A stretch of 64,000 bases of DNA from Pyxidicoccus xibeiensis (GTDB taxonomy: Bacteria > Myxococcota > Myxococcia > Myxococcales > Myxococcaceae). Shown piece by piece: positions 41,101 to 50,355 of the stretch. The DNA is taken from contig NZ_JAJVKV010000003.1 of assembly GCF_024198175.1 (NCBI RefSeq), forward strand, positions 744,001 through 808,000, given 5' to 3'. The notes under the pieces were generated by a model that saw only the letters and a list, made by a program, of their open reading frames with translations, did not search any database and was not told the DNA's origin. A program made the translations under genes and the position numbers. How positions within the stretch are numbered: position 1 is the first letter of the stretch; every line of letters starts with the position of its first letter.

Positions 41101-43663
41101 CGTTGTTGTCCTCACGCAGCTCCTGCTCCGTCTGCGAGACGTCCACGATGGCGCCCAGGTAGAAGGCGCCCGCCTCTCCCATCGCGTCCGGCGGGAAGCC
41201 GGCGTAGGCGTTCATCGTCAGGGGCACGCACTGCGTCGGGAAGAGGTGCGGCACGCCCACCGAGGCGAGCAGCCGCTGGTCCGTGGCCTGCTGCGGGCCC
41301 GGGGCCGACGGCGTGGAGAACGTGAGCGCCGTGTCCATGGAGACGTACAGCTCCAGCTGCGGCTGGCCGAACCCGCCGGTGGCCTCCGTGCCCTGGTTGC
41401 ACACCGTCACCGTGGCGGTGAAGGTGTCGCCCGGGCGCACGTTGGCGGGCGCCTTCACGTCCGTGACGACCAGGTCGGAGCGGTGGCCCACGCCCATCAA
41501 TCCGCCGATGAAGACGTTGTTGTCCTCGCGCAGCTCCTCCTCCTCACGGAACACGTCCACGATGGCGCCCAGGTAGAGCGCGCCCTCGCCGCCCATGGCG
41601 TCGGGAGGCACGGAGGCGTAGACGTTCTGGGTGCGCGTCACACACTGCCCCGCGCTCAGCGAGGGCAGGTCCGCCACGCCAATCGTCCGCTGGTCGGTGG
41701 GCATCGGCGCCGGGCCCGAGGCCTGGGCGTGCGTGAGCGTCGCATCCAGGGACAGGTACAGCTCCACCTGGAGCGTCTGGCCGTACCAGCCCCCGGTGGA
41801 CTCCGTGCCCTGGTTGCACACCTCCACGGTGGCCAGGAAGGAGTCACCGCTGCGCACGCTGACGGGGCCGCTCACGCGCTTCACCACCAGGTCAGGGCCG
41901 TAGCCCACGCCCATCAGGCCGGCGACATGGACGTTGTTGTCCTCGCGCAGCTCCTGCTCGGACTGGTACGGGTCCACGATGGCCGCCAGGTAGAAGGCGC
42001 CGTCCCCCTGCGCCGCCGGAGGCTGGTCCGCATGGGCCTGCACGCTGCGCGTCACGCACTGCCCCGCGTCCAGCCAGGGCAGGCTCACCGAGCCCAGCAG
42101 TTGCTGGTCGTCGGGCATCGGCATCCCGGGGCCCGAGCTGGACGGAAGCGTGAGCGCCGTGTCCGAGGACACGTACAGCTCCACGACGGGCTGGCTGTAG
42201 CCATTGGCGGACTCCGTGCCCTGGTTGCACACCGTCACCGTGGCGGTGAAGGTGTCGCCCGGAGCCGCGCTGGCCGGCCCCTTCAGCTCCGTCACCACCA
42301 GGTCGGCGCGGGAGCCGACGCCGAGCCTGCCCGCGACGTGGACGTTGTTGTCCTCACGCAGCTCCTGCTCGGACTGGTTCGGGTCCACGATGGCGCCCAG
42401 GAAGTAGCCACCGTCGCCCTGCGCGTCCGGAGGCAGCATCGCGGAGGCCGGCAGCGTCCGTGTGATGCACTGGCCCGCGTTGAGCGACTGCACGCTCAGC
42501 GAGCCAATCAGCCGCTGGTCCGTGGGCAGCGGCATGCCGGGCTGCGGCGCCGTGAGGCTGTCGTCCAGGGACAGGTAAAGGTCCACCTGCGACTGGCCAA
42601 AGGAGCCCGAGGACTCCGTGCCCTGGTTGCACACCGTCACCGTGGCGGTGAAGGCGTCACCGGAGCCCACGCTGGCCGGCCCCGTCACCTGCGTCACCAC
42701 CAGGTCGGCGCGCTGGCCCACGCCCACGAGCCCGGCGACGTGGACGTTGTTGTCCTCGCGCAGCTCCTGCTCGGACTGGTACGGGTCCACGATGGCGCCG
42801 ACGTGATACGCCCCGTCACCCTGCGCGTCCGGAGGCAGCTCCGCGTTCGCGCTCACCGTCCGCAGCACGCACTGCCCGGGGTTCAGCGACGGCAGGCCCA
42901 GCGAGCCCACCCGCCGCTGGTCCGTGGGCATGGGCCCGCCCGGCTGCTGCACCGTGAGGCTGTCATCCACGGACAGGTACAGCTCCAGCTGTGCCTGGCT
43001 GTAGGAGCCCGAGGACTCCGTGCCCTGGTTGCAGACCTCCACCGTGGCGGTGAAGGACTGGCCCTGGCGCACGCTGGCGGGGGCCTTCACCTGCGTCACC
43101 ACCAGGTCGGGGCCGTAGCCCACGCCCACCGGCTCCGAGACGAGGACGTTGTTGTCCTCGCGCAGCTCCGTCAGCGACTCGAACGCGTCGGCGATGGCGC
43201 CCAGGTAGTACGCCCCATTGCCCTGCGCATCCGGCGGCAGCGCGGCCGACAGCTCCAGCGTCTGCGTCAGGCACTGCCCCGGGTCCAGCGGGGGCAGGCC
43301 GGTGCCGTAGAGCATCACCTGGTCCGTGGGAGGCGGCATCCCCGCCCCGGGGAACGAGAGGCTCTGGTCCGTGGAGAGGTACAGCTCCAGCGAGGACCAG
43401 CTGCCATAGGTCTCCGAGGCCAGGGTGCCCTGGTTGCACACCGTCACCGTGGCCTTGAAGTACTGGCCGGGCCGGATACTCGGAGGAGCGTGCAGCTCCG
43501 TCACCACCAGGTCCGGTCCGTACGCTTCCAGGGAGCTGGAGCGCGACGCGGGTCGCGGCTCCTGGGCGGGTGGGCTCCCTGCTCCTTCACACCCCGCGCC
43601 CGTGAACAATCCCATCAACAGCCACAGAGGCGTGGCTCTCGCTACCGGCTTCTTGCGTTGCAT
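38177..43663 (-). CDS. Giant CARDB-repeat lipoprotein (13 repeats)
   Basis: 1828 residues from ATG 43663. The N-terminus is a lipoprotein signal with the Cys at residue 25 (TGAGC), followed by a short linker. The rest consists of 13 tandem repeats of about 138 residues, each starting with a DLVVTxV.GP.SVRPGDTFTATV.VCNQGT segment and ending in ELREDNN. These are CARDB domains, immunoglobulin-like units in bacterial surface and adhesion proteins. Each repeat has paired Cys (VCNQGT and the QCVT segment), probably one disulfide per unit. No enzyme domain is present. Probably a long, stiff surface stalk or adhesin; binding partner unknown. Confidence 0.88.
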   Translation of the reverse strand: MQRKKPVARATPLWLLMGLFTGAGCEGAGSPPAQEPRPASRSSSLEAYGPDLVVTELHAPPSIRPGQYFKATVTVCNQGTLASETYGSWSSLELYLSTDQSLSFPGAGMPPPTDQVMLYGTGLPPLDPGQCLTQTLELSAALPPDAQGNGAYYLGAIADAFESLTELREDNNVLVSEPVGVGYGPDLVVTQVKAPASVRQGQSFTATVEVCNQGTESSGSYSQAQLELYLSVDDSLTVQQPGGPMPTDQRRVGSLGLPSLNPGQCVLRTVSANAELPPDAQGDGAYHVGAIVDPYQSEQELREDNNVHVAGLVGVGQRADLVVTQVTGPASVGSGDAFTATVTVCNQGTESSGSFGQSQVDLYLSLDDSLTAPQPGMPLPTDQRLIGSLSVQSLNAGQCITRTLPASAMLPPDAQGDGGYFLGAIVDPNQSEQELREDNNVHVAGRLGVGSRADLVVTELKGPASAAPGDTFTATVTVCNQGTESANGYSQPVVELYVSSDTALTLPSSSGPGMPMPDDQQLLGSVSLPWLDAGQCVTRSVQAHADQPPAAQGDGAFYLAAIVDPYQSEQELREDNNVHVAGLMGVGYGPDLVVKRVSGPVSVRSGDSFLATVEVCNQGTESTGGWYGQTLQVELYLSLDATLTHAQASGPAPMPTDQRTIGVADLPSLSAGQCVTRTQNVYASVPPDAMGGEGALYLGAIVDVFREEEELREDNNVFIGGLMGVGHRSDLVVTDVKAPANVRPGDTFTATVTVCNQGTEATGGFGQPQLELYVSMDTALTFSTPSAPGPQQATDQRLLASVGVPHLFPTQCVPLTMNAYAGFPPDAMGEAGAFYLGAIVDVSQTEQELREDNNVYLAGLMGVGTHADLVVTELKGPPSVRPGDTFTATVTVCNQGTDPSGGGWSGQAQLELYLSTTTALKFHPTSGPGTNPLDQRMVASTSVRTLYPGECESQTLNANASLPHGTQPDGALYLGAIVDAFQVEQELREDNNVHIAGLMGVGHRADLVVTELKGPPSVRPGDFFTATVKVCNQGTEATSGWYGQAQLELYLSRDTVLTPPSTSGPGTMPTDQRTVATVPVQELGAGRCTSLTVNASAQRPQDAMADEPLYLGAFVDAFQAQQELREDNNLHVGGLMGVGHRSDLVVTEVSGPASVRHGDSFNATVKVCNQGTETTSGWYSQPRVELYLSRDTTVTPPPMGPSYPDNDQRLIGSVELPPMAAGQCVTRTVSANASPPYPQAPGGLETAFYLGAIVDPNQSEQELREDNNVTVGTLIGVGNLADLVVTQVQGPPSVRHGDAFTATVTVCNQGTYSSGGWYGQSRLALYLSADDTLAVPSTGGPNPYPTTDEQEVASDYLPSLQPGQCVTRVLTANAQPPPGPYSDRAWYLGATIDTQATEQELREDNNSLVGGLVGVGFRADLVVTEVSGPASVRPGDSFNATVQVCNQGTYGSGGWYGQTRLELYQSRTPELAFPEPGPGSQNPDVQWLVGGIDVMPLMEGQCVTLTVPASAHGGYGSSAPRAWYLGAIVDAHQGEQELREDNNVTVGGLMGVGNDADLVVTAVSGPPAVQRGGAFTADVTVCNQGTEPSNHPYVNGHLELYLSLDTSVTVPVPGGPGPMYPPNDQVLVGSLDVGTLAPAQCVTVAVPAAANLLSDPAWDDGAFYLAAAIDTASTISELREDNNVTVGGLMGVGSRPDLVVTSVTAPSSVQHGAVFTASVEVCNQGTTPVDGTYGGPMVELYISLDTTLTAGGPGPMSMDQYPVGSTQLGALAAGQCTTLSLSGNAHAPPAGQGAGAYFLGAIIDPHHGHAELREDNNSRADHAFELTW

Positions 43664-43870
43664 GTCTCTCCCGATTGCCGCGTCAGACGGGCACGCCGAC
43701 GACGGCGCGCGCTGAGTCCTGACGCTTGCCCAGCCTCCTAGCAGGCAGGCTGGAATGGGGAGAAGCACGCCACGGGTCGCGACCTTCAGGCCGGGTGAAG
43801 ACAGCTCACGGGAAGGTCACGGTGTGTCAGGCGACGAGCCCTTTTTCGGCAGCTCGCCGGAGCAAATTCC

Positions 43871-43893
43871 GTCAGCGGGTGCCCACCGCTGAC
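43871..43893. promoter_or_regulatory. Inverted repeat upstream of the CARDB gene
   Basis: GTCAGCGG (43871-43878) and CCGCTGAC (43886-43893) form an 8-bp inverted repeat with a 7-bp spacer. A further GTCAGCG half-site lies at 43901-43907. It sits between the CARDB start and the end of the next gene, and could be an operator or a terminator stem. Confidence 0.4.
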
Positions 43894-43901
43894 AAATTGT
43901 G

Positions 43902-44474
43902 TCAGCGAATGCGACCAGCCACCCTGGTTGGTGGGCTCTCGCGCTGCGCCGAGGCCATGGACTGCTCCAGCTTTCTCGCGCTCTGCGGGAAGGGACCGCT
44001 CGCCACCTCCTGCCCGCTGGGGCTCAGCACCTTGGCGAAGACCTGCTTGAAGCCCTTCTGCAGGCCCACCGCCTTGTGCGGCTCGCCCTTGGAGTCCGCC
44101 ACCATGAACAGCGACGACTCCAGCTCGGCCGGCACCGGCTGCCCGTGCTTCTTGAACACGTCCCGCATCAGCTCGAGCGACTCGCGGTGGCTCTTGCGAA
44201 TCTCGCCCTTCGCCATGCCCTTGAAGAGGCCGGGCACGTCGCGCAGGTCGACGCGGACCACCACGATGGGCTTCTCGCCGCGGATGTCATAGATGAACTG
44301 GTACGCGTGCTGACGCAGCTCGTCACGGGTGCCCTTGTTGGCATAGAGCACCACCGTCGGCCGTCCCTGGCCGATGGGTACCTGCTTGCCGAAGACGTCT
44401 TCGAGCCCGGCGGCCTGGGCGGGGAGAGCCCCCAACAGAGCCAGCAGACATCCGAGCGCGGCGAACTTCCTCAT
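43902..44474 (-). CDS. Secreted thioredoxin-fold-like protein (YtfJ-like)
   Basis: 190 residues with a signal peptide (ALGCLLALLGALPAQA). The mature part starts DVFGKQVPIGQGRPTVVLYANKGT and continues with helices and strands (IVVVRVDLRDVPGLFKG, SSLFMVADSKGEPHKAVGL). This recalls the YtfJ/redoxin-type arrangement, but there is no CxxC, so a redox role is not supported. It is followed on the same strand by the CARDB gene after 238 bp. Function unknown; the fold call is low-confidence. Confidence 0.55.
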   Translation of the reverse strand: MRKFAALGCLLALLGALPAQAAGLEDVFGKQVPIGQGRPTVVLYANKGTRDELRQHAYQFIYDIRGEKPIVVVRVDLRDVPGLFKGMAKGEIRKSHRESLELMRDVFKKHGQPVPAELESSLFMVADSKGEPHKAVGLQKGFKQVFAKVLSPSGQEVASGPFPQSARKLEQSMASAQRESPPTRVAGRIR

Positions 44475-44688
44475 GTGGCGTATCCCTTTCGTGACGAACT
44501 GCCAGAGTCATCACGAACACCAGGAGCCCACTCGCAGAATCCCCGGGTGAGTTTCGCCTCACGTGAAGCGCTCCTGTCCTCCGGGCCATGCCTCGGGGGC
44601 GCGCCTGGTCGATTGCCCAGCATCCCGGACCTCTGCTATCGCGTCGCCGCCGAGCGCCCCACGAAGGCGGCGCCCGCGAGGGGGCTTC

Positions 44689-45900
44689 ATGTCGCGACCG
44701 TGCAAGGGGTTGAGAGGAATTGTCTCGCTGATGCTGGCGGTGCTGGCGGTGCCGGCTTCGGCGGCCAATCCGTTCGAGCAGGGGATGGTCACCATCACCC
44801 TGGATGACGGCTGGGCCACGCAGTACACGAAGGCGCGGCCGGCGCTCAACTCGCGCAACATCGACGCCACCTACGCCCTCGTCACGCAGGCGCTCGCCCA
44901 GAGCTGGGGCGGCTACATGACGACGGCGCAGGCGCGGACGCTGGTGGCCGAGGGCAACGACATCGCCAGCCACACGCTGACCCATCCGGACCTGACGACG
45001 CTGTCCTCCACCCAGCTCACCTCCGAGCTGCAGGACTCGCAGGCGTGGCTGGTGAGCAACCTGAGCGTGCCCGCGGTGCCCCACTTCGTGGTGCCGTTCG
45101 GCCTCTACAACGGCACCGTGCTCACGGCCATCCGCCAGAGCTACGCCAGCAGCCGCACGGTGAGCGGCGGCCGCAACTTCCGCGACACCATCGTCTACGA
45201 GCTGCGCGCCAACGACGTGCACCGCGCCGTGACGGTGAGCACCGTGCGCGGGTGGGTGGACCAGGCCCTCGCCGAGAAGAGCTGGCTCATCCTCGTGTTC
45301 CACGAGTTCGTGGACGGCACGCCCACGCGCGACACGCAGTACAAGACGGCCAACTTCGCGGCCATCCTCGACTACATCAAGACGAAGAACCTGCGCACCG
45401 TCACGCTGGCGCAGGGCGTGGCGCTGATGGAGGGCCGCACCCAGCCGGACCCGACGGCGGGCCTGCCCATCTACACGGACGGGCTGGAGACCGGCTTCGC
45501 GGACTGGAGCTGGGCGGACCACGCGCTCGACGAGGCGGGCGTGGTGCACGGGGGCTCCGCCTCCATCCGCTTCGAGCCGGACGCGTGGGCGGGGCTGATG
45601 TTCCACCACTCCGGGGTGGACCTGTCCCTCTACCAGTCGCTCGAGCTGTGGGTGCACGGCGGCACCACGGGGGGACAGGCCGTGCAGCTGGTGCTCCACG
45701 ACGGCACGCAGGCACTCGGGGCCGTCTCGCTGGACACGGCGCTGGGTGCGCCCATCGCCGCGGGCACGTGGCAGAAGGTCACCATTCCCCTCGCCAGCAT
45801 GGGCGTGACGGCCGGCACGCTGGTGGACCTGTACGTCCAGGACGTCTCGGGCGCGGACCAGGCCGCGGTGTACCTGGACGACATCGCGCTCGTCCCGTAG
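44689..45900 (+). CDS. Secreted polysaccharide deacetylase with C-terminal beta domain
   Basis: 403 residues from ATG 44689 (GAGGGGG upstream). A signal peptide is followed by a NodB-type deacetylase domain: TLDDGW (D39, D40) and the metal-binding SHTLTH (H95, H99), with HFVVPFG and ILVFHEF later in the fold. Residues about 300-403 form a separate beta-sandwich resembling carbohydrate-binding modules (SASIRFEPDAWAG, VDLYVQDVSGAD). It probably removes acetyl groups from a wall or matrix polysaccharide outside the cell. It stands alone, divergent from the thioredoxin-like gene. Confidence 0.85.
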   Translation: MSRPCKGLRGIVSLMLAVLAVPASAANPFEQGMVTITLDDGWATQYTKARPALNSRNIDATYALVTQALAQSWGGYMTTAQARTLVAEGNDIASHTLTHPDLTTLSSTQLTSELQDSQAWLVSNLSVPAVPHFVVPFGLYNGTVLTAIRQSYASSRTVSGGRNFRDTIVYELRANDVHRAVTVSTVRGWVDQALAEKSWLILVFHEFVDGTPTRDTQYKTANFAAILDYIKTKNLRTVTLAQGVALMEGRTQPDPTAGLPIYTDGLETGFADWSWADHALDEAGVVHGGSASIRFEPDAWAGLMFHHSGVDLSLYQSLELWVHGGTTGGQAVQLVLHDGTQALGAVSLDTALGAPIAAGTWQKVTIPLASMGVTAGTLVDLYVQDVSGADQAAVYLDDIALVP

Positions 45901-45958
45901 GGGCTTCCGCTCGCGAACGGGGCCTTCGCGGCGGGAGGCCCAAGGGGCCCGGCCTGGG

Positions 45959-46876
45959 TCAGGAGGGCCGTGGCTCCGGGGGCTCCGCGCCGGGCGTCAG
46001 CTGACCCTGGAGGTGGAGCTGGCCGTCCTCGGCCCTCACCCGGTAGGCCACGCCGTCGTCCTGCCGGGCCGTCTGGAACAGCACGCGCGAGGGCAGCAGC
46101 AGCGGCCGGCGGAACTCCGAGGTGAGGGTGAGCGCGGGGGCCTCGGCCGCTTCGCCCATCTCCGCCACGCAGCGGCCCACGGTCCACATGCCGTGGGCGA
46201 TGGCGCGGGGGAAGCCGAAGAAGCGCGCGGTGAGCGCGTACAGGTGGATGGGGTTGTAGTCCCCGGAGGCCTTCGCGTACCGGCGGCCGGTGTCCTCGGG
46301 CACCGTCCAGCTCGCGGGGCGGCTCTGGGCGAAGCGGACGTCCTCCTCCGGAGGCGCCTTCGGGCCCGCCGGCTTCGCCTCGCGCGAGCGCTCCTCCGCG
46401 CCCGGCAGGCGGCGGAGCATGGTGGTGAAGGCGCTCCAGACGAGCGTGCCCTCCACCTCCACGTGGGTGTGCAGGTCCAGCTCACGGCCCTGCCGCACCT
46501 CGCGCTGGCCCTCCACCCACGTGCGCACGGAGAGCGGCGTGCCCTCCGGCAGCCGCCGGTGCTGATGGATGCGGTTGCGCACGTGAATCATGCCGAGCAG
46601 CCGGTAGGGGAAGTCCGGGTGGTTGAGCAGCGCGATGTGCAGCGGCGCGACGAGCACCTGGGGAAAGGGCAGCGGCAGGTACCCGTCCGCCGCGAAGCCG
46701 CACACCTCCCGGTAGCGCGCGAGCTGGAGGGCCTCCGGCGCGAAGTGCCGCACCCGCACCTCCAGCCGGGGCACCTCGCCGGGTCGCGAGGGGCGGCGGG
46801 CCACGGCGGCGCGCAGCAGCTCCCGGGCGAGCGGTGGGGGCGCGGCAAGCTCGAGGACACGTGGGGAGGTGGACAC
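45959..46876 (-). CDS. MaoC-like (hotdog) dehydratase family protein
   Basis: 305 residues from GTG 46876, selected because AGGAG lies 6 bp upstream; ATG 46912 is possible. The C-terminal half carries the MaoC signature SGDYNPIHLYALTARFFGFPRAIAHGMWTVGRCV with the catalytic Asp/His pair of R-type enoyl-CoA hydratases. The N-terminal half, with LPEGTPLSVRTWVEGQREVRQGRELDLHTHVE, is a second hotdog unit. It probably hydrates an enoyl-CoA or is a thioester-binding relative. Substrate and pathway are unclear; it is divergent from RNase J. Confidence 0.8.
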   Translation of the reverse strand: MSTSPRVLELAAPPPLARELLRAAVARRPSRPGEVPRLEVRVRHFAPEALQLARYREVCGFAADGYLPLPFPQVLVAPLHIALLNHPDFPYRLLGMIHVRNRIHQHRRLPEGTPLSVRTWVEGQREVRQGRELDLHTHVEVEGTLVWSAFTTMLRRLPGAEERSREAKPAGPKAPPEEDVRFAQSRPASWTVPEDTGRRYAKASGDYNPIHLYALTARFFGFPRAIAHGMWTVGRCVAEMGEAAEAPALTLTSEFRRPLLLPSRVLFQTARQDDGVAYRVRAEDGQLHLQGQLTPGAEPPEPRPS

Positions 46877-47075
46877 GGAGGACTCCTGGCAGGGGGACGG
46901 ACGCCCTGGCATGGCACCATGCGTCGTGGCCGGCGGGAAGCGCCTTCTCCCCTGCTGGGGTGGCGAACGTCGGGCGGGTGGAGGGAAACCCCCTTTCGCC
47001 TCCGGCAGCCCTTCCGCACGCCCTCCATGCAACTTTCCGCCGCGCGCGACAGCCTCAGTCCTTAGACTTCCCCAA

Positions 47076-48716
47076 ATGCTTCATGTCATTCCCCTGGGCG
47101 GCCTTGGCGAGATTGGCCTCAACTCCATGGTCATCGCCTGTCGCGGGGAGATGCTGCTCATCGACGCCGGGCTGATGTTCCCCTCCGCGGGGATGCCCGG
47201 GGTGGACATCATCATCCCGGACTTCACCCACCTGAAGCAGAACGCCGCCCAGCTCAAGGGCGTGGTGCTCACCCACGGCCACGAGGACCACCTGGGCGCG
47301 CTCCCCTACCTGCTCAACGAGGTGCCCGTCCCCGTCTACGGCACGCGCTTCACGCTGGCCATGGCCCGCCACCGCCTGAGCGAGCTGGGGCTGAAGGCGG
47401 ACCTGCGCGAAATCGAGCCGCGCGAGCCCTTCCCCGTGGGCACTGCCTTCAAGGTCGAGGCCAGCCGCGTCACGCACACGGTGCCGGACGCGGTCGGCTT
47501 CATCGTCCGCACCCCCGAGGGCACCGTCATCCACACCGGGGACTTCAAGCTGGACCCGGACCCCATCGACGGGCTGCGCACGGACCTGGAGCGCTGGGGC
47601 GAGGCCGGCGAGGAGGGCGTGCTGTGCCTCCTGTCGGACTCCACCAACTCCGAAATCACCGAGGAGACGGGCAGCGAGCGCGTGGTGGAGCAGACCTTCG
47701 AGCGCCTCTTCACCGGCGCCACCGGCCGCATCGTCGTCGCCCTCTTCTCCTCCAACCTCCACCGCGTGCGACATCTCCTCGCACTGGCCGAGCGGCTGGG
47801 GCGCAAGGTGGCCCTCCAGGGCCGCAGCATGATTCGCAACGTGGAGATGGCGCGCGAGCTGGGCTACCTGGACGTGCCCGACTCGCTCTTCATCCACCTG
47901 GACACGGTGCAGCAGCTGCCGGCGCACCGCGTGCTGGTCATCACCACCGGGGCGCAGGGCGAGCCGCGCGCCGGGCTGTCGCAGCTGGCCGCCGGGGAGG
48001 GGCCGGTGCGGTTGGACCCGGGAGACCTGGTGGTGCTCAGCTCGCGCCCCATCCCCGGCAACGAGCGCTCCGTGGGCGGCCTCATCGACGACCTCCTGTG
48101 GCGGGGGGCGCGCGTCGCCTATGCCCAGCTGGAGCCCGGCGTCCACGTCTCCGGCCACGCCAGCCGGCCCCAGCAGCGGCGGGTGCTGGACCTGGTGCGC
48201 CCCAAGCACTTCGTCCCCGTGCATGGGGAAGGCCGCCACCTCCACCGACACCTGGCCACCGCGCGCGAGGCCGGAATGGAGCCGGCGCAGTGCCTGCTGG
48301 CCCAGGACGGGGACGTCGTCACCTTCGAGCACGGCCGGGGGCGCTTCAGCGGCAGCGTGCCGGCGGGCCGCGTCTTCAAGGACCGCTTCGGCAGCGGGGT
48401 GGTGACGCCGGACACCCTCCAGGAGCGGGTGAAGCTGTCGGAGACGGGCATCGTCACGGCGGTGGTCGTCATCCAGCGGGACAACCAGAAGCTGGTGGCC
48501 GGGCCGCAGCTGTCCGGCCAGGGGCTGAACCTGGACGAGCAGGTGATGCTGCCCCGGGTGGCCCAGGAGGCCCGTGCCCTCTTCGAGGAGCTGTCCACCC
48601 AGCTCCGGGGGGATGACGCCCTGGTGCGAGAGGAACTCACCCGGGCGGTGCGCCGGGCCTTCAAGCTGTACACCTCCCGGCGGCCCCTGGTGGTGCCCAT
48701 GGTCGTCAGGGTGTAG
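47076..48716 (+). CDS. rnj: Ribonuclease J
   Basis: 546 residues, slightly shorter than Bacillus RNase J (about 555). It is a metallo-beta-lactamase/beta-CASP nuclease with 5'-3' exonuclease and endonuclease activity in mRNA turnover and rRNA maturation. Motifs: HGHEDHLG (H67, H69, D71, H72), the His of SRVTHTVPDA, HTGDFKLDPDP, SDSTNSE, and the beta-CASP motifs including VHVSGHAS. The C-terminal domain with LTRAVRRAFKLYTSRRPLV is the dimerisation region. YajQ follows 21 bp later. Confidence 0.95.
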   Translation: MLHVIPLGGLGEIGLNSMVIACRGEMLLIDAGLMFPSAGMPGVDIIIPDFTHLKQNAAQLKGVVLTHGHEDHLGALPYLLNEVPVPVYGTRFTLAMARHRLSELGLKADLREIEPREPFPVGTAFKVEASRVTHTVPDAVGFIVRTPEGTVIHTGDFKLDPDPIDGLRTDLERWGEAGEEGVLCLLSDSTNSEITEETGSERVVEQTFERLFTGATGRIVVALFSSNLHRVRHLLALAERLGRKVALQGRSMIRNVEMARELGYLDVPDSLFIHLDTVQQLPAHRVLVITTGAQGEPRAGLSQLAAGEGPVRLDPGDLVVLSSRPIPGNERSVGGLIDDLLWRGARVAYAQLEPGVHVSGHASRPQQRRVLDLVRPKHFVPVHGEGRHLHRHLATAREAGMEPAQCLLAQDGDVVTFEHGRGRFSGSVPAGRVFKDRFGSGVVTPDTLQERVKLSETGIVTAVVVIQRDNQKLVAGPQLSGQGLNLDEQVMLPRVAQEARALFEELSTQLRGDDALVREELTRAVRRAFKLYTSRRPLVVPMVVRV

Positions 48717-48737
48717 GTGTGGTAAGGGCCGCAGCCG

Positions 48738-49235
48738 ATGCCATCCTTCGACGTCGTCTCGAAAATCGACCTCGCTGAGCTCGACAACGCGGTCAACCAG
48801 ACCAAGAAGGAGCTCAGCACCCGCTACGACTTCCAGGGCACCCAGGCGGACGTGGTGCTGGCCCCGGACAACACCGCCATCACCGTGAAGGCCAACAGCG
48901 AGGACCGCGTCCAGGCCGCCAAGGAGGTCCTCCTGGGCAAGCTGGCCAAGCGCAACATCAGCCTCCATGCGCTGGAGTACGGCGACATCGAGAAGACGGG
49001 CCTGCACAACGTGAAGCAGGTCATCAAGCTCCAGCAGGGCATCCCCGTGGAGAAGTCCAAGGAGCTGGTGAAGCTGCTGAAGGAAACGAAGATGAAGGTG
49101 CAGGGCTCCATCCAGGCGGACCAGCTCCGCGTCACCGGGAAGAACCGGGACGACCTGCAGGCCGCCATGGCCCTGTTCCGCAAGGAGCAGGACCGGCTGA
49201 AGCTGGACATGCAGTTCACCAACTTCCGCGATTAG
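48738..49235 (+). CDS. yajQ: YajQ family cyclic-di-GMP/nucleotide-binding protein
   Basis: 165 residues, full length and strongly typical: MPSFDVVSKIDLAELDNAVNQ at the start, RYDFQG, and a C-terminal IQADQLRVTGKNRDDLQ. YajQ proteins bind nucleotides, including c-di-GMP in Xanthomonas, and may affect transcription and translation. The gene is directly downstream of rnj and 11 bp upstream of a secreted-protein gene, so it may be part of an rnj-yajQ transcript. Confidence 0.95.
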   Translation: MPSFDVVSKIDLAELDNAVNQTKKELSTRYDFQGTQADVVLAPDNTAITVKANSEDRVQAAKEVLLGKLAKRNISLHALEYGDIEKTGLHNVKQVIKLQQGIPVEKSKELVKLLKETKMKVQGSIQADQLRVTGKNRDDLQAAMALFRKEQDRLKLDMQFTNFRD

Positions 49236-49246
49236 AAAAGACGTTC

Positions 49247-50350
49247 ATGCGCACTGCCGCCCCGCTCCTCTTCCTGATGCTGTGCGCCCCCGCCGTCGCC
49301 TCCGCGCAGGAGGAGCGCGCCTCGCGGCCGGTGCCGACCCTCGCCAAGGCCCCGGGCTTCCAGGCCGGCCTCAAGGGCCTGGCCTCGCCGCTGGTGCTCA
49401 AGCCCGTCGCGGCGGAAGGGGCCAGCGCGTCGTTCACCGCCAAGGTGGGCCTGCGCAAGGACACCCTCTACGTGGGCGTGGAGGCCACCGACGACCAGCT
49501 GGTGGCGGCCGACCTGCTCACCCTGTCGCTCTACTTCCCGGGCTCGGGCCCCACCGCCACCGGCTACACGTGGCGCTTCGCCTTCGACGGCAAGCGCGCG
49601 TCGGGCACGGACCACGGCACGCCCCAGTTCGCGCAGGAGAAGGTGAACGCGGCGGTGCAGCGCCGGGGCAACGCGCTGGTGCTGATGGCGGCCATCCCCG
49701 TGCGCGCCTTCCCCCGCTTCCCCGCGCGCGACCCCCTGGTGATGGACCTGTGCCTCACCTACGAGGACCAGGACGGAGCGGGCGGCAAGGCGGTGCCCGT
49801 CTCCAACTGCCAGAGCGGCACCATGGTGGGCGAGGCGCTCCGGCTGCCGGAGGACCCGCGCAAGGGCCTGAAGCTGAAGCCGCCGGAGACGGTGACGGCG
49901 CTGGAGGCGGCGAAGGACGGCTGGCTGGGGTGGGACCTGCACAGCTTCCCGGCCTGGGCCCAGGGAGACGAGCTCCTGGTGCCCGCCTCGCTGCGCGCCC
50001 TGGTGGTGCCGGACGCGCTGGACGCCACGAAGGTGGGCGTCATCGTCCCGGACACCCTCAGCCTGCCGGACGGGCGCCCGATCGTCACGGTGCTGTCGGG
50101 GAAGAATCCCTATGCCGTCGCGGGTCGGTGTGATTCCGAAAGCGAGCTGCGGGTGGGGCTGTACCTGGTGACGGGGAAGACGGCGCTTCGAGTGCTCGAG
50201 TGGCCGGCCGCCACCTGCGCGCTGGGGCGGGCCGTGTCGATGGAACTGGATGAAGAGGGAGCGCTGACCATCGGTTACTCGAACGGCGCAACCATGAACT
50301 TCGCCTGGAGTGGAGACCACTTCGAGCGAACCGAACTCGGAAAGCGGTAG
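49247..50350 (+). CDS. Secreted protein with CBM9-like domain
   Basis: 367 residues with a signal peptide ([14 protein letters not shown]). Residues about 60-180 look like a family-9 carbohydrate-binding-like beta-sandwich ([43 protein letters not shown]), often seen in bacterial secreted proteins. The C-terminal 150 residues are beta-rich with two Cys. I see no catalytic motif. The stop lies 5 bp before the rimO start, so it is probably cotranscribed. Confidence 0.6.
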   Translation: MRTAAPLLFLMLCAPAVASAQEERASRPVPTLAKAPGFQAGLKGLASPLVLKPVAAEGASASFTAKVGLRKDTLYVGVEATDDQLVAADLLTLSLYFPGSGPTATGYTWRFAFDGKRASGTDHGTPQFAQEKVNAAVQRRGNALVLMAAIPVRAFPRFPARDPLVMDLCLTYEDQDGAGGKAVPVSNCQSGTMVGEALRLPEDPRKGLKLKPPETVTALEAAKDGWLGWDLHSFPAWAQGDELLVPASLRALVVPDALDATKVGVIVPDTLSLPDGRPIVTVLSGKNPYAVAGRCDSESELRVGLYLVTGKTALRVLEWPAATCALGRAVSMELDEEGALTIGYSNGATMNFAWSGDHFERTELGKR

Positions 50351-50355
50351 ACGCG

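Noticed and set aside
38144..43741. A plus-strand open reading frame of 1865 codons opposite the CARDB gene
   Set aside because: It is the antisense shadow of a high-G+C repeat gene. The sequence is His/Arg/Val/Gly low complexity without a domain or ribosome-binding site.
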